DNA of 64,000 nucleotides from Polytrichum commune (Eukaryota > Streptophyta > Polytrichopsida > Polytrichales > Polytrichaceae), in the NCBI GenBank assembly GCA_950295325.1, contig OX485807.1, positions 18,137,666 through 18,201,665 on the forward strand, in the 5' to 3' direction. The translations under genes were made by a program, and so were the position numbers. This document shows, piece after piece, positions 11,646 to 23,500 of the stretch. How positions within the stretch are numbered: position 1 is the first letter of the stretch; each line of letters starts with the position of its first letter. The notes under the pieces are model-generated. The model was not told where the DNA came from. It did not search any database and saw nothing but the letters and a program-made list of their open reading frames with translations.

Positions 11646-13170
11646 AATTGACGCTAATATCAAGCATATTTGGTGAACAAGCATGTGTAATGTGCTCCTT
11701 TCTGCCAATGTGAAGCTCCTTCCTTTGAGCTCCCTACTTAAGATATAATTTGAAGGGGGCCCAAGAAAGAACTGGATTAGTTTGCTGTAACTTGTCTTTG
11801 AACTACAATGTAGAGATTGGTTATCCTTTCCTCACACTCATGTGCAATGATATATCTCATCAACAAGTGATCATCCTATACAGTGTGGATGCATACAAGC
11901 TATTTTATCTGCAAATGTTTATTCTAAAAGCTTGACACCATTTTCTGGGTCCTGTCAGTCGTAACCTGTGAGCCCAAAAGGGTGCCCACATTTAGTCTTA
12001 GACCCTTGAAACGTTAGTTGATGCACTTTGAAGTAGCATGTTACTTCACAAAAATATAAAAAGAGTGAAATGTTAGTCTTAGAAGCACCATGTTGTAAGA
12101 GGCTAGGATGTGAGTTGTTATTGTGTTTTTACCTTCGGAAGGATTTGAGTGAATGAGGATAGGTAAGGAGAACTTGGATTGAGTAGTTAGTGAGTAGGCT
12201 AGTACAAATGGATGGAGACAACCAAAGTGACTCAAGAGGCAAGTGCATTCGAATTGGGATGAATGGAGGATCACATGGAGCGCACAAGTGGACCACCTCA
12301 TCATGGCCACTTAATGGGGAAGGCCCAAGGAAGAATGCAAGGTGGAGGATAAGCAAATTCTCAAAGCACCAATCAAATCACGAGTTAAGCATCGTGGTTT
12401 GAATTAAGTGGTGAGCGACGATTTGGGAAAGTAAGGGGAGAAAGTTATGGCGGCGGAAAGCGAAGGAGGCTAAGTTTGGGTTGAAGCATCCCAAGTTTGG
12501 TAAAGTGTGGTAGGTAGAAAGCCAAGGCTAGTTAAATGTTCGAATTAGGATCCTTGTTGATCATTTGAGGGAGGAAGGCTTAGAAGATAGGATTGGCGCC
12601 TACTAAGTAGGAGGAAATCTCAAGGGCTTATCGTGAGCCTTGAGGGTGCTCACCCCCTCAAGCTTACTATATAATCTCTCATTCTTCCCTCACTCATCCT
12701 CTCTTTCCTTTGTGCTCCAAGGCACCCCACGAGTTATAAGTGTGGGTGTGGGAAGCCATATTGGAGCACATGTGTGTGCTTAGTTTTTAGTTTGAGAGCC
12801 AAGGCTTGTTAGCCTTGAAGAGGGCTTGACCTCTTGGTAGAATTAGTGTTGACGTGAAGGATTTTAAAGTTAATTCATGATTCCAATTTGTGGTACTTAA
12901 AGTTCATGTTTTGAATACACGTGGTTGCAAGTTCCATGTTTAAGAGTTGAGCACTTGATGTTGTGATGAGTGCAAAAATATACTTGTGTGGATTAGTTAG
13001 TCTTAGTGAAGTTAGGAAATTCTCTCTCCCCCTCTCCTCTCTAGGATTTTAGGATTTTAGGATTAGAGAAGAATTGTGTGATTAGAAAGGGGTTGTTAGT
13101 AGAATTAGGGAAATTAGGTAGGAAGATTAGTTAAGGGCTTGAATAATTAGTGAGGTAGTTGGGGATTACA
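11646..13170. other. Intergenic; TATA-like site, no gene recognised
   Basis: No protein family was recognised. At about 12668 a TATA-like CTATATAATCTC lies in a pyrimidine-rich setting. It could be the promoter of a decayed LTR or of an unidentified transcript, but no paired LTR, primer-binding site or coding region supports this. Confidence 0.3.
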
Positions 13171-13174
13171 ACTA

Positions 13175-13500
13175 CAAAGTTGTGGGTTCATGAAGGAGCT
13201 GGGTTTATGAAGGAGCTGGGTTTGTTTAGTTAGAAAGTAAAGAGCTGGGTTTATGAAGGACCTGGGTTTGTTTAGTTAAAAGCTAAGGAGCTGGGTTCAT
13301 GAAGGAGCTGGGATTATGAAGGAGCTGGGTTTGTTTAGTTAGAAGCTAAGGAGCTGGGTTCATGAAGGAGCTGGGTTTATGAAGGAGCTGGGTTTGTTTA
13401 GTTAGAAGCTAAGAAGCTGGGTTTATGAAGGAGCTGGGTTTATGAAGGAGCTAGGTTTATGTAATTAGAAAGTAAAGAGATGGGTTCATGAAGGAGCTTA
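13175..13500. repeat. Minisatellite of GGAGCTGGGTTTATGAA units
   Basis: The 17-bp word GGAGCTGGGTTTATGAA and variants alternate with a GTTTAGTTAGAAGCTAA spacer, forming a higher-order repeat of about 60 bp copied several times. Confidence 0.9.
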
Positions 13501-13860
13501 GTAGATAGCCTACCTAATTAGCTCATAGACAAGTAGTTAGTTACATTATGCTAGTTAGTGTTATGTGTGGCTTTCACAAGTAAATGTATTTGAGATTGAC
13601 TATAGAGAATAGTGTTTTTTTTAACACTTGCATCCTCTCTTTAAAAATAAACCACGTGCACAACTTAATGGAGAATGTGGAGCACTCTCGCGATGGCAAG
13701 ACAAAGGAAGCAAAGACCAAAGTTAAATCCAAGACCACTTGAAGGGTGAACCTTGCACTATGGACTCATCCAAGTCCAAATCCAATACCGCGGAGGAATG
13801 TGAGCCCAAACCCACTACTCGGACTACGGACGCTTAAGGGTGGGGGGTTTGGCCTCACAT

Positions 13861-14036
13861 AACCGGTTGGCCGCTTTGTTTCGCCGAGGTGGCACTACAT
13901 GATTGGCTCTGAGCACACAGGTTTACAGACGATGACCTCGACATCCGAGCCGGTTATGATCATCTAAATCAGTTATGGTGACAGGTGACCCACTGTTTAG
14001 GTCACCTGCGCGGCTCAACAAAGCGGCCAACCGGTT
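13861..14036. mobile_element. Small inverted-repeat element with internal hairpin
   Basis: AACCGGTTGGCCGCTTTGTT at 13861-13880 is the exact inverted complement of 14017-14036. Inside, CAGGTGACC (13982) and GGTCACCTG (14000) form a second 9-bp stem. This is a 176-bp MITE-like foldback with no coding content. Confidence 0.75.
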
Positions 14037-14044
14037 ACGTCCGG

Positions 14045-14118
14045 TAATCGTTTTATTGGAACCGGTTATCGGTGCAGAACCGATTCTGCACCGATAACCG
14101 GTTCCAATCAAACGATTA
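14045..14118. repeat. Near-perfect 35-bp-stem palindrome, 4-nt loop
   Basis: Positions 14055-14079 pair perfectly with 14084-14108 around the loop CCGA. The stem extends outward to 14045/14118 with a single mismatch (14054 against 14109). The core is ACCGGTTATCGGTGCAGAA. It should extrude as a cruciform in DNA or fold as a hairpin RNA if transcribed. Confidence 0.9.
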
Positions 14119-14520
14119 TCTAATACAAAGGATATCACTTTGGTGAATTGATAGTTGAGCCTATGATGCTTCTAGTATTGGTTTCAAAGTCATGGGAGTT
14201 ATTTCTTTTTAAGTAAACTGCTCAACTGTGAACTGCACAATGACAGATTCTCAGGCTTGTAAAGTAATGGCATGATTTTAATGAGTTTAATTGTTATCCA
14301 ACTCTCAGTAGATTTCTATCTAAAGTGCAGGATTTATATGCCGTAAACCACATCAACTGAATTGCTAATCAAGAAAACGATGGCCAAAATGGTGGAAGGT
14401 AATGGTCGGAAATATCCAGTGATCCGGATGCCACTGGTGATGAATGTATTGGCACGTCTCAGAATTAACCTCGACATTGAAGTGAAGAGAAAATCAAACT
14501 ACCTTAGAGCAAGAAAAATG

Positions 14521-14905
14521 AGTACACTAAATATGTGATTTAGTGTCACCAATTCTAATTGTCTTGCTCAATACTACTTGTAAACCGCGGCATAGTGTCA
14601 CCAACACTAAATGTTAACCCAACATTATTTGTCATGCCTTGTAAATTTTTTGGGGGGGGATTATAGATTTATAGTGTTGCAATTACTTGTCACTTACAAA
14701 GTGATTTTTCATCCAAAATTCAATCATCCATGACAATATTTCATCACAAGTTGCTGACAAGAGAAGGTAGGGGTTCAGCCAATGGATGAACTCATCCATC
14801 ATCCGTGATAGAATTCGTTCACTTATTCATAAGAAGTGTCATCCGCAAAAGTTACCCTAGTGACATTAAATACCATATCACACTAAATATCATATTTAGT
14901 GTAGT
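14521..14905. mobile_element. MITE, TATTTAGTGT family (copy A)
   Basis: The termini are inverted: TACACTAAATATGTGATTTA at left and ATATTTAGTGTAGT at right. The internal landmark ATTGTCTTGCTCAATACTAC is shared with the copies at 24.4, 28.4 and 29.5 kb. The length is about 385 bp and nothing is encoded. The ACTACACTAAATA end resembles CACTA-type termini, but this is not proven. Confidence 0.8.
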
Positions 14906-15090
14906 AACTGGAATTTGCAAAGGTAAGTTCCTTGGAAGGTGAAAAACAAGTTCTATGGCAGTAAAAGAATCGGTGTCAAAGCCCTGATAGGTGACCCAAT
15001 AAACAAACATTGTTGCCAACAAAGACAAGCTATAGTTGCAGTAGCTACAGTTGCAGTGAGGCTATAAGTTAACGCCACATACACCATACA

Positions 15091-15731
15091 TAAGGTAGAG
15101 GGTGCTAAAACCAACACTTATAAACATTTTCCAATTATCAATATTTTATTACCTTGAACTGTACTTGGCAGTGTAGGAGTGTCTGGGTCCATGGAGTGAC
15201 GGTTTTAGGTGTCATTAGTGGTGGCACCTCATAGCGGCCTCCACTATCTCTATGTAGGGTAGGTAATGAGCTCCACTCTATCTCATGTTGGTTCAAGGTG
15301 GGATTAGGGTGGCTTGTCAATGCCTATTCTAGTCATTCTATTCACAACGCCAAGGTAGGCCCACAAAGCATTTCCCGGGATGCAAGGGAGTCAGTTCCCA
15401 GGATGCAAGGTAATGGTTTTGCAAGCGAACCAGGAGGGATCATGGAGGTAGCCGTGTGGCTTTGCATACCAATACTACTTGGGCTTTGATGTAGTTTGGG
15501 TCTAGTACCCAACTATGTTGTGTTGGTTCTAGGTAACGAAGAAGGGGGTCCTCATCATATGCAAGGTTGCCATACACGGGACCTATGGATTGATTTAAGG
15601 AAGCTAGTAGTTCTGACTTTGAATATTCATCAAATATTCAATTGAAACTAAAAAATAAAAATAAACTTTCTGGATACCTATGTTTAGCCCAAAGGCTAAT
15701 ATGAATATATATTTTAGCACCCTCTACCTTA
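15091..15731. mobile_element. 641-bp inverted-repeat element, TA-AGGTAGAGGG ends
   Basis: TAAGGTAGAGGGTGCTAAAA at 15091-15110 is the perfect inverted complement of 15712-15731. Read as a TA target duplication, the element proper is 15093-15729, beginning AGGTAG. The MITE at 35571-35856 also begins AGGTAG and is flanked by TA. The interior has only short frames. Confidence 0.7.
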
Positions 15732-15784
15732 TATGCAGTTCATCTCCGATGTCACCTCAGGAACCAAAGCGGCAGAGAGTCACT

Positions 15785-16560
15785 AAACTATTGTGGTTGA
15801 CACTGGCAGATTCCACTCATGACTTTGAAGTCCAAAGGAAGCAATGTGATAAATAACTCTTCATTTAAGCTTGATTACTATGGAAGGTTTCTTTTTGGTC
15901 GGTTGGTCGGTCGGTCTATCTATCTATTCATTTGCATGTCCCTAGCTAACCTCTTCACACAGGACAATTCCTAAAGACCAAAAGGAAGTGATGAGATTAC
16001 GAGGTTCTGCATTTATGCCCGATTCCTAAGGAAGGTTGCTTTTTGGTCTACGTAATTCATTAAAACGACCACATAGACCCATGCGCCCGGTCACATGACC
16101 TATCATTGATCATTCATCACACACATGAAGAGGAGCCATGTATCAATTTTGACTTAATGAACTTGTGTTAGAATTATTAAACTTGACCAATTTGGATGCA
16201 TGACAAGTCATAGCCTAGTCGACACTTTACATATTGATTGTGGTCAGTTTAATCGATGTGTGGGTGATCCAACAATCCCCTATATTTATCTATTGGTACG
16301 TGTGTCCCTAACCTCTCCATGTATCACAACTTTGAAGACCAAAGGACGTGATCAAGACACTCTTCACTTATGTTTGATTCCTCGTGAAGGTTGTCTTTCT
16401 ATCTATCTATCTATCCATCCATTTATCTATCTATCTATTCGTTCGTTTCTGTCCAACCTCTCCACATACTAGGACTTTGAAGACCCATGTGACTAAGAGG
16501 CTCTTCATTTATGCTTGCTTCTTCATGAAGGCGTACTTGTGTCCAACCTCTCAACCTATC
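15785..16560. repeat. Irregularly spaced repeats of an about 90-bp unit
   Basis: Four diverged copies, at about 15815-15890, 15970-16045, 16330-16395 and 16475-16535, share this order: GACTTTGAAGACC-like, AAAGGAAGTGAT-like, CTCTTCATTTATGC-like, TTGATTCCT, GAAGGTTG. Three are preceded by a CTAACCTCTCCAC-like block. A fifth copy lies at about 4905-4980. A (TATC)n microsatellite lies at about 16397-16440. Confidence 0.65.
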
Positions 16561-16631
16561 AGAAGATGGTTGACTTGAGATTTTTAGCGAGGGAGGGCAC
16601 ACCCTCTACCCAATTTTGGCGCACACGGCAG

Positions 16632-16961
16632 CACTACACAAAATAAGATATTTAGTGTTTGATACACTAAATACGAACGCATACGCTAAATATCAACAAC
16701 CCAATGAAAGTAAGTAACATTAAATGTAAACTCAAACACTAAATATCAACTATGGTAATATGTGGGAGTTACATGTTTGAATTTAGTGTTAGTTATGAAT
16801 ATGAAAAAAAAGGATATAACAAGGGAGGTGGCAGTAAGGAAGGTAGCAACACATTTATGTCTAACACTAATTGTCAAAGAATTGAAAATTAGTGTTGAGC
16901 ATGGTAGGGTGGTAACAACACTAAATATAACCAAACACCATATATCATATTTTGTGTGTAG
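16632..16961. mobile_element. MITE, TATTTAGTGT family (divergent copy)
   Basis: The left end is CTACACAAAATAAGATATTT. The right end, read inward on the other strand, is CTACACACAAAATATGATAT. Multiple internal ACTAAAT/ATTTAGT words are present. The length is about 330 bp and it is non-coding. Confidence 0.7.
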
Positions 16962-17160
16962 CTAGGTGTGTCATTCACATGGGCTCCAAGTGGGAATCCA
17001 ACAGATTAAGTTATAGGGCCAACTGGAGTCGGAACATTCGTGCACAGGGCCCAAGTTCCAATGCTTTTTATTGCTTTAGTGTAGAGATTCAAGGGGTCCA
17101 CCTGTCATGCATTCTTCCCCAACAATCCCAACCCACTGACCATTCTACCAAGAAGCTTTG

Positions 17161-17275
17161 AAAGAAAAGAAAAGAAAAGAAAATATAACGCCCGTATATC
17201 ATACCGGCGTGAATGTGAGCCCTTTAACCCTGTACTGATCACGGTTCCCGTGATGCAGTATAGGGCGTTATGCCT
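17161..17275. repeat. (AAAAG)n microsatellite and short foldback
   Basis: An AAAGAAAAGAAAAG run at about 17161-17180 is followed by a segment whose ends are inverted: ATAACGCCC near 17186 and GGGCGTTAT near 17265. This forms a foldback of about 87 bp. Confidence 0.6.
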
Positions 17276-17392
17276 CCTTTGAAGCTTTGAATAAACTAAT
17301 GCATGAATGTGCATCACGTCAGTGACATTCTATTTTTTTTCTGAAAACTCATGGCCTGAGACTCCCTCCTTGCATTGGCTGTTGTTGGCGCC

Positions 17393-17938
17393 AGTGATTG
17401 GGGAGATTTCTGGGCATAATCGGTTGAGATCCTAGTGTTTGCAAGTCCAACCGGTTGCATGTTGACATCCTCCGGTTTTCCTTTATTAAATTGAGGTATA
17501 TTCTATAGATTCCTCTAAAATTATTGGTAATTTTCCTGCAGTCGTGAACTTCAACTGGTTATTTCTCAAACTCAACCGGTTCATCTGTAACTAACTGCCA
17601 GTTCTCCCCGATTATTGGTTGGCGCACTTCATGAGCCTGATTGGTTTGCCCAGACAGACTTTTCCAGATTCTCTGGAAATAATTCCCACACGAGTGTCGT
17701 GGCACCGGCCCAATGATCGGGGCGAACCGGCAGTTAGTTACAAATGAACCGGTTGAGTTTGAGAAATAACCGGTTGAAGTTCAAGACTGCAGGAAAATTA
17801 CCGATCATTTTAGAGGAATTTATAGAAGAATATACCCCAATTTAACAAAGGAAAACCAAAGGATGTCAACATGTAATTGGTTGGACTTGCAAACACTCGG
17901 ATCTCAACCGATTATGTCCAAAAATCTCCCCGATCACT
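17393..17938. mobile_element. 546-bp foldback element with arms of about 250 bp
   Basis: Almost the whole element is two inverted arms around a spacer near 17660. The left arm runs AGTGATTGGGGAGATTT, AATCGGTTGAGATCC, GCAAGTCCAACCGGTTGCAT, GTTGACATCC, TATTTCTCAAACTCAACCGG, TTCATCTGTAACTAACTGCC. The right arm repeats these blocks in reverse complement and ends CTCCCCGATCACT. No coding region. Single arms of the same family occur at 10.1, 11.5, 48.7, 50.6 and 55.7 kb. Confidence 0.9.
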
Positions 17939-18018
17939 ACACCAGCCAGTGCAGTTTCCATATATCTTTGCTTGGTGTATGCTCTGATGAAGATTCATAT
18001 GATCATCACGATCATTTA

Positions 18019-18830
18019 GGGCCGCTTCACACTATGGCCGTCCAAGTCGAGAGGCCGTGGGATTGAGTGGCCAAACTTTGGCATGATATCGGTATTGTCG
18101 GAGGCTAGATTAACAAGTCTTCTATCATTATTGTATATGCAAAAAGTGTGTAACACACAACATGCAACTGCAATTGTTTCTACATATTTGACATCGCAAT
18201 TTAATGCCCTTAGTATAATTCATTGGTACTTTAAAAGTCCAAATGTATTTCCTATTTGAATTCTTCCACGTCATAAACACTTATCAAATTCATCTTCATC
18301 CCCCTATTTGATCTCCAAAAATTGTATGCTTTTAGAAGTTGTTGTAGTGGAGGGTACGTGGAATCTCCAACAATATATGGCTTCAGGTCCCCCCCTTCAA
18401 TCAACATTATAGGTTCTTGTAATATAGCTTTCTCCATGAGTTTCTTATAAAAAGAAGATTTCCTCAAATATGTTGTGTCATGAGTGTCTCCAGGTGCAAG
18501 CACACACAAATCTAAGAAATTTTTATCATGATCATAAATTCCTTGTAACAATACCATATGTGCATCATGTCAACACCAATAATCAGCAAGCATATATGCT
18601 CGTTTAGGTTTATACACTAACTTAATATGAGAACCATATATAGCACCATACATTTGAGGAAGTTTGGTGATATTAAAAAATACCTTCCATTATTTGTAGT
18701 AATCTTGCACCACTTGGAATACTACTGTATTCAAAATACAATTTGTCATTGTCAGCCAATGTCTTACAAACCAATCTTGTATATTCAAAAACAATTATTC
18801 TTTCCACTTTAAATTCATGTCCAACATTAC
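18019..18830 (-). pseudogene. PIF/Harbinger transposase relic with one terminal repeat
   Basis: Minus-strand translation gives the catalytic part of a DDE_Tnp_4 transposase. The order is ITKLPQMYGAIYGSHIKL, KPKRAYMLADYWC, an in-frame stop, HDAHMVLLQGIYDHDKNFLD, LCVLAPGDTHDTTYLR, YIVGDSTYPPLQQLLKAYNF, and, after shifts, KYVETIAVACCVLHT. The first catalytic Asp of the AIDGSH motif is replaced by Tyr, while the GDSxY Asp remains. Beyond the 3' end, TTA at 18016-18018 is followed by GGGCCGCTTCACACTATGGC. This is the same terminus and target site as the MITE at 52782-53282. The other end of the element was not found within the next few kb. Confidence 0.85.
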
Positions 18831-19534
18831 GATCGCTTTGGTGAAATGCCAGCTTCTAGAGTACCAGTGTTACTGTCGCACACCTCTCTATGAGGAGTGC
18901 CCGAAACACTATGGGCACAAGGGGGACCCGCGGAGTGACACCCGGGACTTGTGTCGCCATTGGTGAGAGGGCCGTGAATAATACTGGGATGAACAATGAT
19001 TCCTATGAATAATGCTGAAAGTATAACTCCACCCCAATTTCCAAGTATCACCATGAATGTATGAATAGTAAACGAATATCCTTAATTTGTTCAGGGGGCC
19101 CACATAATATAATTGCCATGTTCCAGGGTCATGAAACTGACCCACATGGCTACATGTGGAGCTGGGATTCTACTCTGGAGAAGTTTTGCATGGCAGTGGT
19201 GTCTTGCTTGAATGATTGAAGTCTGTTAGGATTTTGCTTCCGAAGGAAGAGTTTCTTGAGAGTGGTGTAAAAGACGACACACAAGTTGTTGTGCCAAAGT
19301 AGTTTGTTAAGAGTGATACGGACAATTAATGTACTACAGATTCAGAAGCTTAATTAATAGGAGTAATTTATCTCTTTAGATGCCATTCCTGCTACAGTCC
19401 AAGAGACTTTGGGGGGCTGGTGAATGAAAAGGTTAAAACAAAATTGAATAAAAACACTGATAATAAGGAAGATTAAGATGACTGTGATAGTAGCACATGT
19501 ATGCTCATAACAACAAAGTGTTGATAATGATCAC
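18831..19534. other. Intergenic, nothing recognised
   Basis: Short frames only; no family resemblance and no inverted structure noticed. Confidence 0.35.
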
Positions 19535-20528
19535 CTATTACAGGTGGTGTGCTGTGAAAATTCCACTGCCATGTGGAATGAACTCCTAATGATTCATGAA
19601 CAAAATGTTGTTGGGAACGTTTGTATGTTGCAGAGGCAGATGAACATTCTTACACTTCAAGAAGGAGACAATGATATTGTTGGGTTTATTGCTTGTGCAG
19701 AGATCATTGCAAAACGACTTAGTAATCTTGGTGGAAAAACCAAATGATGCCACAGTGATGGCTACGATTTTCTTTTCTCATTAATTACCTCCGAGTCATG
19801 AGACTTTTCTAGATGCATGGGATAACGTTCCTATTTGTCAAAGAAATCTCACAAATCTGACAACCTGGTTGTTGAAGAAGGAAGCTATGAAGAAGCCCAG
19901 AGGTCAAGCAACTGACCATATCAATCAGGCACTCTTTTCATGAACATGTATGTACTATGCACTGAACACGACACCTGGAAGCATTTCTCAAATGACGTCA
20001 ACAGAATGATGACAAAAACATGCAGAGAGAACTGAAAAACTAAAGAAACACACAGAATGCGGAAAGTGTGGTCGCATTGGCCATTGGGAACAAGAGTGTC
20101 CTGACATGCATGGATGCTACCAGCCAAAAGACCTTCAAGAAGAAGAGAACGTTCAATGGAGGGTGCGAAATCTGGTGTACAAAATGATGAAGTGGTGAAG
20201 GTGACACCAATACAGATGAATGAGTGTTGCATATTTGGTAGTTTTTACTGAAGCATGATCATTCAGGACTGAGTTCACAAAGCTCAACAGTGCTAAACAA
20301 TGCATGGTATGTTGAGATCGAGTGCTGCTATACAACACATGACGAACCACAGAGAAAGGATTATATTCCGATTGTTGCTCAGACATGGGGTGTCCAAGTT
20401 GCTAATGACACCATCGTATGTAAAGGAGCAGGGGATGTGATTCAACCTAGGATTAAGTTAATCATTGTTGAGCCTTGTATTAATACTTACTTAATCAAGC
20501 CCCCAGTTGCTTTGTACCAGACAAATTA
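19535..20528 (+). pseudogene. Ty1/copia retrotransposon gag (and protease-like) relic
   Basis: The plus-strand frame at 19544 keeps the copia Gag core (AMWNELLMIHEQNVVGNVCM, LQRQMNILTLQEGDNDIVGF). After stops and frame changes a CCHC zinc knuckle is still readable near 20050 (ECGKCGRIGHWEQECPD; spacing C-x2-C-x4-H-x4-C). A later segment (VQVANDTIVCKGAGDVI) resembles the protease region that follows Gag. No integrase, reverse transcriptase or LTR was seen, so it is a short, dead internal fragment. Confidence 0.75.
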
Positions 20529-23500
20529 AACCACCTTGAAACCCTTGTGGCACCTTTGCCGCTTGTGTACATACCCAGTCATGTACCGTAGCACCATAGC
20601 TGGTTCGTGCAAAAATAATTTCGGAATAAAAAACCGAAAAAAAAATCAAAAATTATGAACCCAATCAAACGAATAAGCAAAAATTTATAGTAGGAAAAAA
20701 AAACCTAATTAATATAAATTTTGGACTCTTCTAAGCTTCAACCACATCAACGTGTCATAAGAGGTTGCATGCTAACGCGTTAATGGCTCGGCGCCCTGCT
20801 CACTCAAAGCAGCAAACTTTCTTTCTATATTCATCTCCCTCTCCTCCTTGCTAATAGGGATAAAAGCAAAATCAACCCATCATTGTTTTGGTGCCATTTC
20901 TAACACTCTTCTCACACATGTCAAAGTGCAAATACATACAAAAGACCTAACACATACATTGTGCAAAGACAAACAAGAACCACACTAAGTAAGGTTAAGG
21001 TGGATACTTAGGTTTTAGGCCAAAAAGCCGCCACGAATGAATGGAAAAAACAACAACCCACTTCCAGTACTGCTGAACCTTACCAAAAAAACAAATTAAT
21101 TTTTTTTAAATCATAGGACTGACGAAATTTCATAAATTATATTTTTTTATTGACGAACCTTCTTTTTCAAAAAATAAATAAATATTCGTTTCGAGGTGCA
21201 TGAACCAGCTATGGTGTTACGGTACCTCTTTATGGTAGGCTAATACCCTATCAATGGCTGGCTGCAACCTGGTCCTTCTCTTAGGCCCACATAATGTTTC
21301 CAATGGCGAGCATGGTGCGCTTGGGAACTTCTCCTCTCTCGTGTCACTCCACCCAACCACTCTTTTGGTGCTTCATTGATGATCGTTCCAATTGTTGCTC
21401 TCCTTCCTTGTTGGCGGTTGGCATTGCTATTACCCTTATGCCCCCCCCCCCTCCCTACCTGACTTTAGCGAAGCCTAAAAGTTGGTTCTAAAAACACGGC
21501 CTCCACACCATCGACATTATCTAGTGCCGGGCCTAGTTGGCAAATGATGTGGCATGGCTTAAAAGTGGAGGTTTTAAGTCCCAAGCACCGACCCTCCCAT
21601 CGGTGCCTAGACATGAGGCAAGAATATACGACTTTTAAAAGTGTCGCCTCCTACCCTTGTGATTGGTTGCTTTTTAGTCTTAGCAATGAGGGCACGAGGA
21701 GCTCCATTAACAAAAACCGATGGTAAGATAGATGAGTAGTAAGGGATTTGGGGATGGGACAAAAACTATCCAACATACATTGCTTGATAGATAAAACCAT
21801 GAACATGTGTGAAAGCTACTTAACTAAAACCTACTCAAAAATCTCCGGAGCAAGTTCTTGTAGGTGCATTGGGATAGCCAGATGCCTCCCCTATAACTAA
21901 GGGAGCTTTACCCGGGTTTTAGGAAAGACTTTAGTTATTTGGTAAAGTCAGGTGGGGAGGGGGCATTATCTATTTGTTGGCGCTCCTAATGCTTGACATG
22001 TTCTTGTGGTGGCACCCAATTGCTGCTCCTTTCGTGGGATTGAATTATGTTTTTCCCCAAGCTCCTTCTACCCCTACATGTGTGTGTGTGTTAGCTAACG
22101 ATCACTTACTCTGATTTCTTGTAACTATTGCATCTACACTAGGATATGAAAGTTGAAACGGCAATCGCAAATTGGAAGAGACAATTTTTAAGCCAACCAA
22201 CGATTAAAAAGTGCTTTTGGAGTTGGAAGTGTCCATAAAGGGCCACTTGCGTTATAAGGCCCGAAGTAAGCCCTACAAGAGGTATTCACATGGGCGAGGG
22301 TTGATCTGTGCTCAAAACCACTTCACACACAAGACTGAAGGCCTGTGTCCATTGTATTCCAAGATCTCTCGTTGGTCAAAAAGGTTGAGTGTCCAAGTTC
22401 ACTTCATTGTAGAAGGTTAAGACCTAAGGGCCCAAAGAAAGTATTATGAAAGAAAAAACCTACATGGATTCCTACATAGTAGACTATGCATGATGTTTCA
22501 TTATCTGCCGGAATTTACGTCAAGCCCACTTCCAAGAGGTAGGCTTGACACAAATTACAAGAGACCATGTCAGTTTCTACATAATATGGCTCTCCCATTT
22601 CTCATGGTACCTTTGGGTGAGAGTCAAGGGCTTCATAATTGCCTAGTCACGGCCCTTGGCTCATGTGTGTGAAGTTGCCCTCAAGAAGGTGGATGAGAGG
22701 AATCTGCCCAACTACAAGAAGAATAAGGAGAATATTCTCCTCTCTTCATGGGATAATAAAGAAGAGTGCAAATTTTAATGCTTGATTCTGAGGAGCCCCC
22801 ATGGGCTTACAATGACAACCCTCAAACCCATCAATTTAAGGATTGTTTGGAGGGCATTTTACACAACATTACTAAGCATTCAGCTCATATTTTGTGGGCC
22901 CTCATAATATAACAATGAGATGCTCAAAAAGTTGCACAAGGAGACTCAAACTCAACTCCCATATCTCACTATTATATTCTAAGAGCCCACATCACTGAGT
23001 AATGTTATGTACAACTATGACCCTAACTTAGATTAAGTATTATACCCCTTGCACTCATCTCAGTGGTGTGATACGTATATATTTTTAGTGAGCCAAAGAG
23101 AAATGCACCCGTGCACATTATTATGAGTTTGTTGGACCTTTTGGCCAAAGTCAAATACCTCTCTTTCATCCTATCAAATTGGGGGTTCCAACACCACTTG
23201 AATGCTCCTTAAGCATTGTAAAATATCAAAAGCGATGCGAAATTCTCTTCCAAAACATGAATTTTTGACAGACTTTATAAAATCGACTCTATTTAATCAC
23301 CGATGTAGTTTTCATGATTAAAGCTCACATGAAAGTGTGTGCATATTTGCAACATATATAATGTGCATGCGTATTTCAAATTTTAAGCTTGGAATTATGG
23401 TATGTGCTTTCTTTCACATCACAAGAGTGAATAGAACTTCCAACCGCGTGGATGTTACTATTTGGTCGTTTCCAACAATATTTCTCTCAGACGAAACAAC

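Noticed and set aside
16200-16578. Open frames of 64-90 codons
   Set aside because: They depend on a (TATC)n microsatellite and the dispersed 90-bp repeats.
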